In this document: positions 62,170 through 64,000 of the stretch, piece after piece
Numbering within the stretch: position 1 is the stretch's first letter
How the letters are laid out: each line of letters starts with the position of its first letter
Assembly (NCBI RefSeq): GCF_014898055.3
Contig: NW_026555331.1
Coordinates: 98,602,684 to 98,666,683, forward strand
DNA from: Talpa occidentalis
Lineage: Eukaryota > Chordata > Mammalia > Eulipotyphla > Talpidae
Length of the DNA stretch: 64,000 bases
Reading direction: 5' to 3'
The notes under the pieces: model-generated
The model's database searches: none
Seen by the model: the letters and a program-made list of their open reading frames with translations, nothing else
What the model was told of the DNA's origin: nothing
Made by a program: the position numbers and the translations under genes

Positions 62170-64000
62170 ACTCAAGATATTTTTAAAAGATGTTTTCATT
62201 TGGAGTGTTGTTATTTAAAGTATTAAAAGTTTGTATTCTATAACAGCATATAAGGTCTTAAAGTAGCCTTCAGTGAGTCCTTATCAATAAGTCAACTACT
62301 ATAACTGTCGTGGTTTCAGAGATGTGTTATCTCTCTGTTCCAGGTGTTTTTATTTTAATCAACAACTACTGTACACTTGTCAAAGACAGAGCCATCATTC
62401 TAGATCAGTTTTGGTGATATTTGAGTATTCCAGAGAATTGCCCAAAATGCACAGTCTCCAGGTAATACTGAGTAAGGAAACAGAGGAGCTTCTAAGAGCT
62501 TCCCAAAGTCCATGGGAAGGACCAAGATTGGAAGCATAGGGAAAAGCTGGTAATGAAGGCAAGAGAATGGAAGACAAGAAATATGTCAGCTCTAAAGCAA
62601 TGTGCATTATTAGGCTAAAGAAATATATCTTATTAGGTATGTGTGGTGGAAAGTGATTGTTGGTCAGGGATATTTTGTGTGGTTTTAGATGCAATTTTCT
62701 TTCAGGATAGGAAGAGCAGATTTTTCAAAATATGCCAATGGTAAAATGCAGCCACAGTTGAGGTGCTGTTATTCCACATATACATATGATAGTAGGGTGC
62801 TAGCCTTGGAAGTGAATCATAAGCATTATCCCAAGTACAAGCATTTTTGCCTTGATTTCTGTGGAGGTTACAGATTTAGTATTATTCCCTAGCCACTGTT
62901 ATAGATACTGGGTAAGGAAAGGAACTGGGTAGAAAGCTTTGTCCATATGGAATGAAGTATCACCACTATGCTCCCAAGGAGCTATAGAATATTATAAGAT
63001 TGAACAAAGAAAATAATTAAAACATTCTAAATTTTAAAATTCTGCACGACTAGGTTTACAAGAGGTACCTTAAGGACGGCTGAACTAGGGAAAGTCGTTC
63101 CCAGTTGTCTGCTGGAGTGGAGCTTGGAGGCCAAGCTGGCTTTGCCTAGTGGTATAAGTTATTTGTTAACTGTGGTAGAACAAAGAATGCAGGAAAGTTT
63201 TGGGGTGTGCAGGAATTGCTGTAGAACTGGCTGTTCTAGTTAGAAACAAAGAACTCATTGTAGCAGAACTGTATTACTGGCAGGAAAATTACTATGTCGG
63301 TCTCTTTTGTAGTACAAGGCATACCTCCCAAGGTATTGCTCCATTGTCTTTGTGCATTTGGTTTGGATTTTTATGGTGACTTGAACACAAATGAACCATA
63401 ATTTGCAGAAGAAAATTCTAGAAATGATAGATGGGGCTCAAGTGCCAAGGGAATTTATCTGGAAGATGGCTAACAGACTAAAAAAAGACATTCAAGAAGG
63501 GACTCAGTTTCAAGCAGTCTGCATTTTGGTTAAAATGGCTCCTTTTGATAAGTATTTCAAGTACAAACATCTAGAAACATTTGCCTAAAGTGAGGACCCA
63601 TGTATAGAATCACAAATCTCTGAAGCTGATAATGGAAATATAAGCACTAAATGTTACTACTACCAGTCCCTCGTTCAGAGTATTTTGTCCCTCGCATGTT
63701 TAATTCCTCTTGAAGTATCTAAGGTCACACAATGCTTGCTCAGTGACACCTGATGGGTGGGGAGCACATACCTGCTCCTGCTAAAGGCGGCAGAGCATTG
63801 CTGGAAAATGAAGCCCAGCACTCCCCAATATGGTTTTGATATACATCTCCAGGGCTGACGCTCAGTTACTTGGAGGTCTGCATAGCACTGATGCCAGAGG
63901 TCAATGCTCTGTGAGAAGAGAGGTCAGGCTAAATTATCTGATGATGCAATTGCCTGGAGAGAAATCAACTTATGAACATTAAGTTAGCTATCAGGGCTTT
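62170..64000. other. Non-coding DNA, probable intron
   Basis: Overlapping short frames at 62324-62539 (plus), 62395-62694 (minus), 62689-62892 (plus) and 63391-63588 (plus) lack recognisable domains. The last would encode a 65-residue peptide beginning MNHNLQKKILEMIDG; no family is recognised and I treat it as chance or repeat-derived. Confidence 0.4.

Overview
This is a vertebrate nuclear window, almost certainly from a placental mammal. It is AT-rich, has no long open reading frame, and is built mostly from interspersed repeats: LINE-1 and LINE-2 fragments, MIR, MER5/MER20-type hAT relics, an MLT2-like ERVL LTR, an ERV1-like LTR and a mariner-type MITE. The most telling repeat is a tRNA-derived SINE of about 250-290 bp (head like ggcctccctggtggcgcag, B box ggttcgatccc, tail (aaat)n) with about a dozen copies, several flanked by clear target-site duplications. 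It is not Alu, B1/B2, carnivore SINEC, pig PRE-1 or the cetacean CHR type, so the host is most likely a laurasiatherian outside those groups. A rhinolophoid bat is my best guess, but it is only a guess.

Layout. 1-14 kb: AT-rich intergenic or intronic DNA with MER5, MER20, MIR and L1 ORF2 relics, plus a 95-bp unit present twice (4.8 and 5.7 kb). 14.2-16.3 kb: the 5' end of an old L1 runs straight into a 5'-truncated GAPDH processed pseudogene. 19.9-28.3 kb: a SINE-dense stretch (six copies) that includes an MLT2-like LTR split by a SINE, and an ERV1-like LTR at about 25.8-26.2 kb. 28-50 kb: mostly L1 and L2 relics, MER20, MER5, MIR, five more SINEs and a small mariner MITE at 40.1 kb. 50.5-52.4 kb: a strong CpG island, the only gene-like part of the window. 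It has CCAAT, GC-box and X-box-like promoter motifs and ends in a candidate first coding exon (ATG at 52,241, splice donor at 52,368) that encodes a signal-peptide-like N terminus. 52.4-64 kb: AT-rich DNA that would be intron 1 of that gene, with L1, L2 and MIR relics and an L1 inserted inside a MIR.

The simplest reading is that the window covers the promoter and first exon of one gene transcribed to the right, its upstream intergenic DNA, and the start of a long first intron. I could not identify the gene. I saw no rRNA, tRNA gene, CRISPR array or prokaryotic feature. Repeat family names come from recalled consensus features, and their edges are approximate unless a target-site duplication fixes them.
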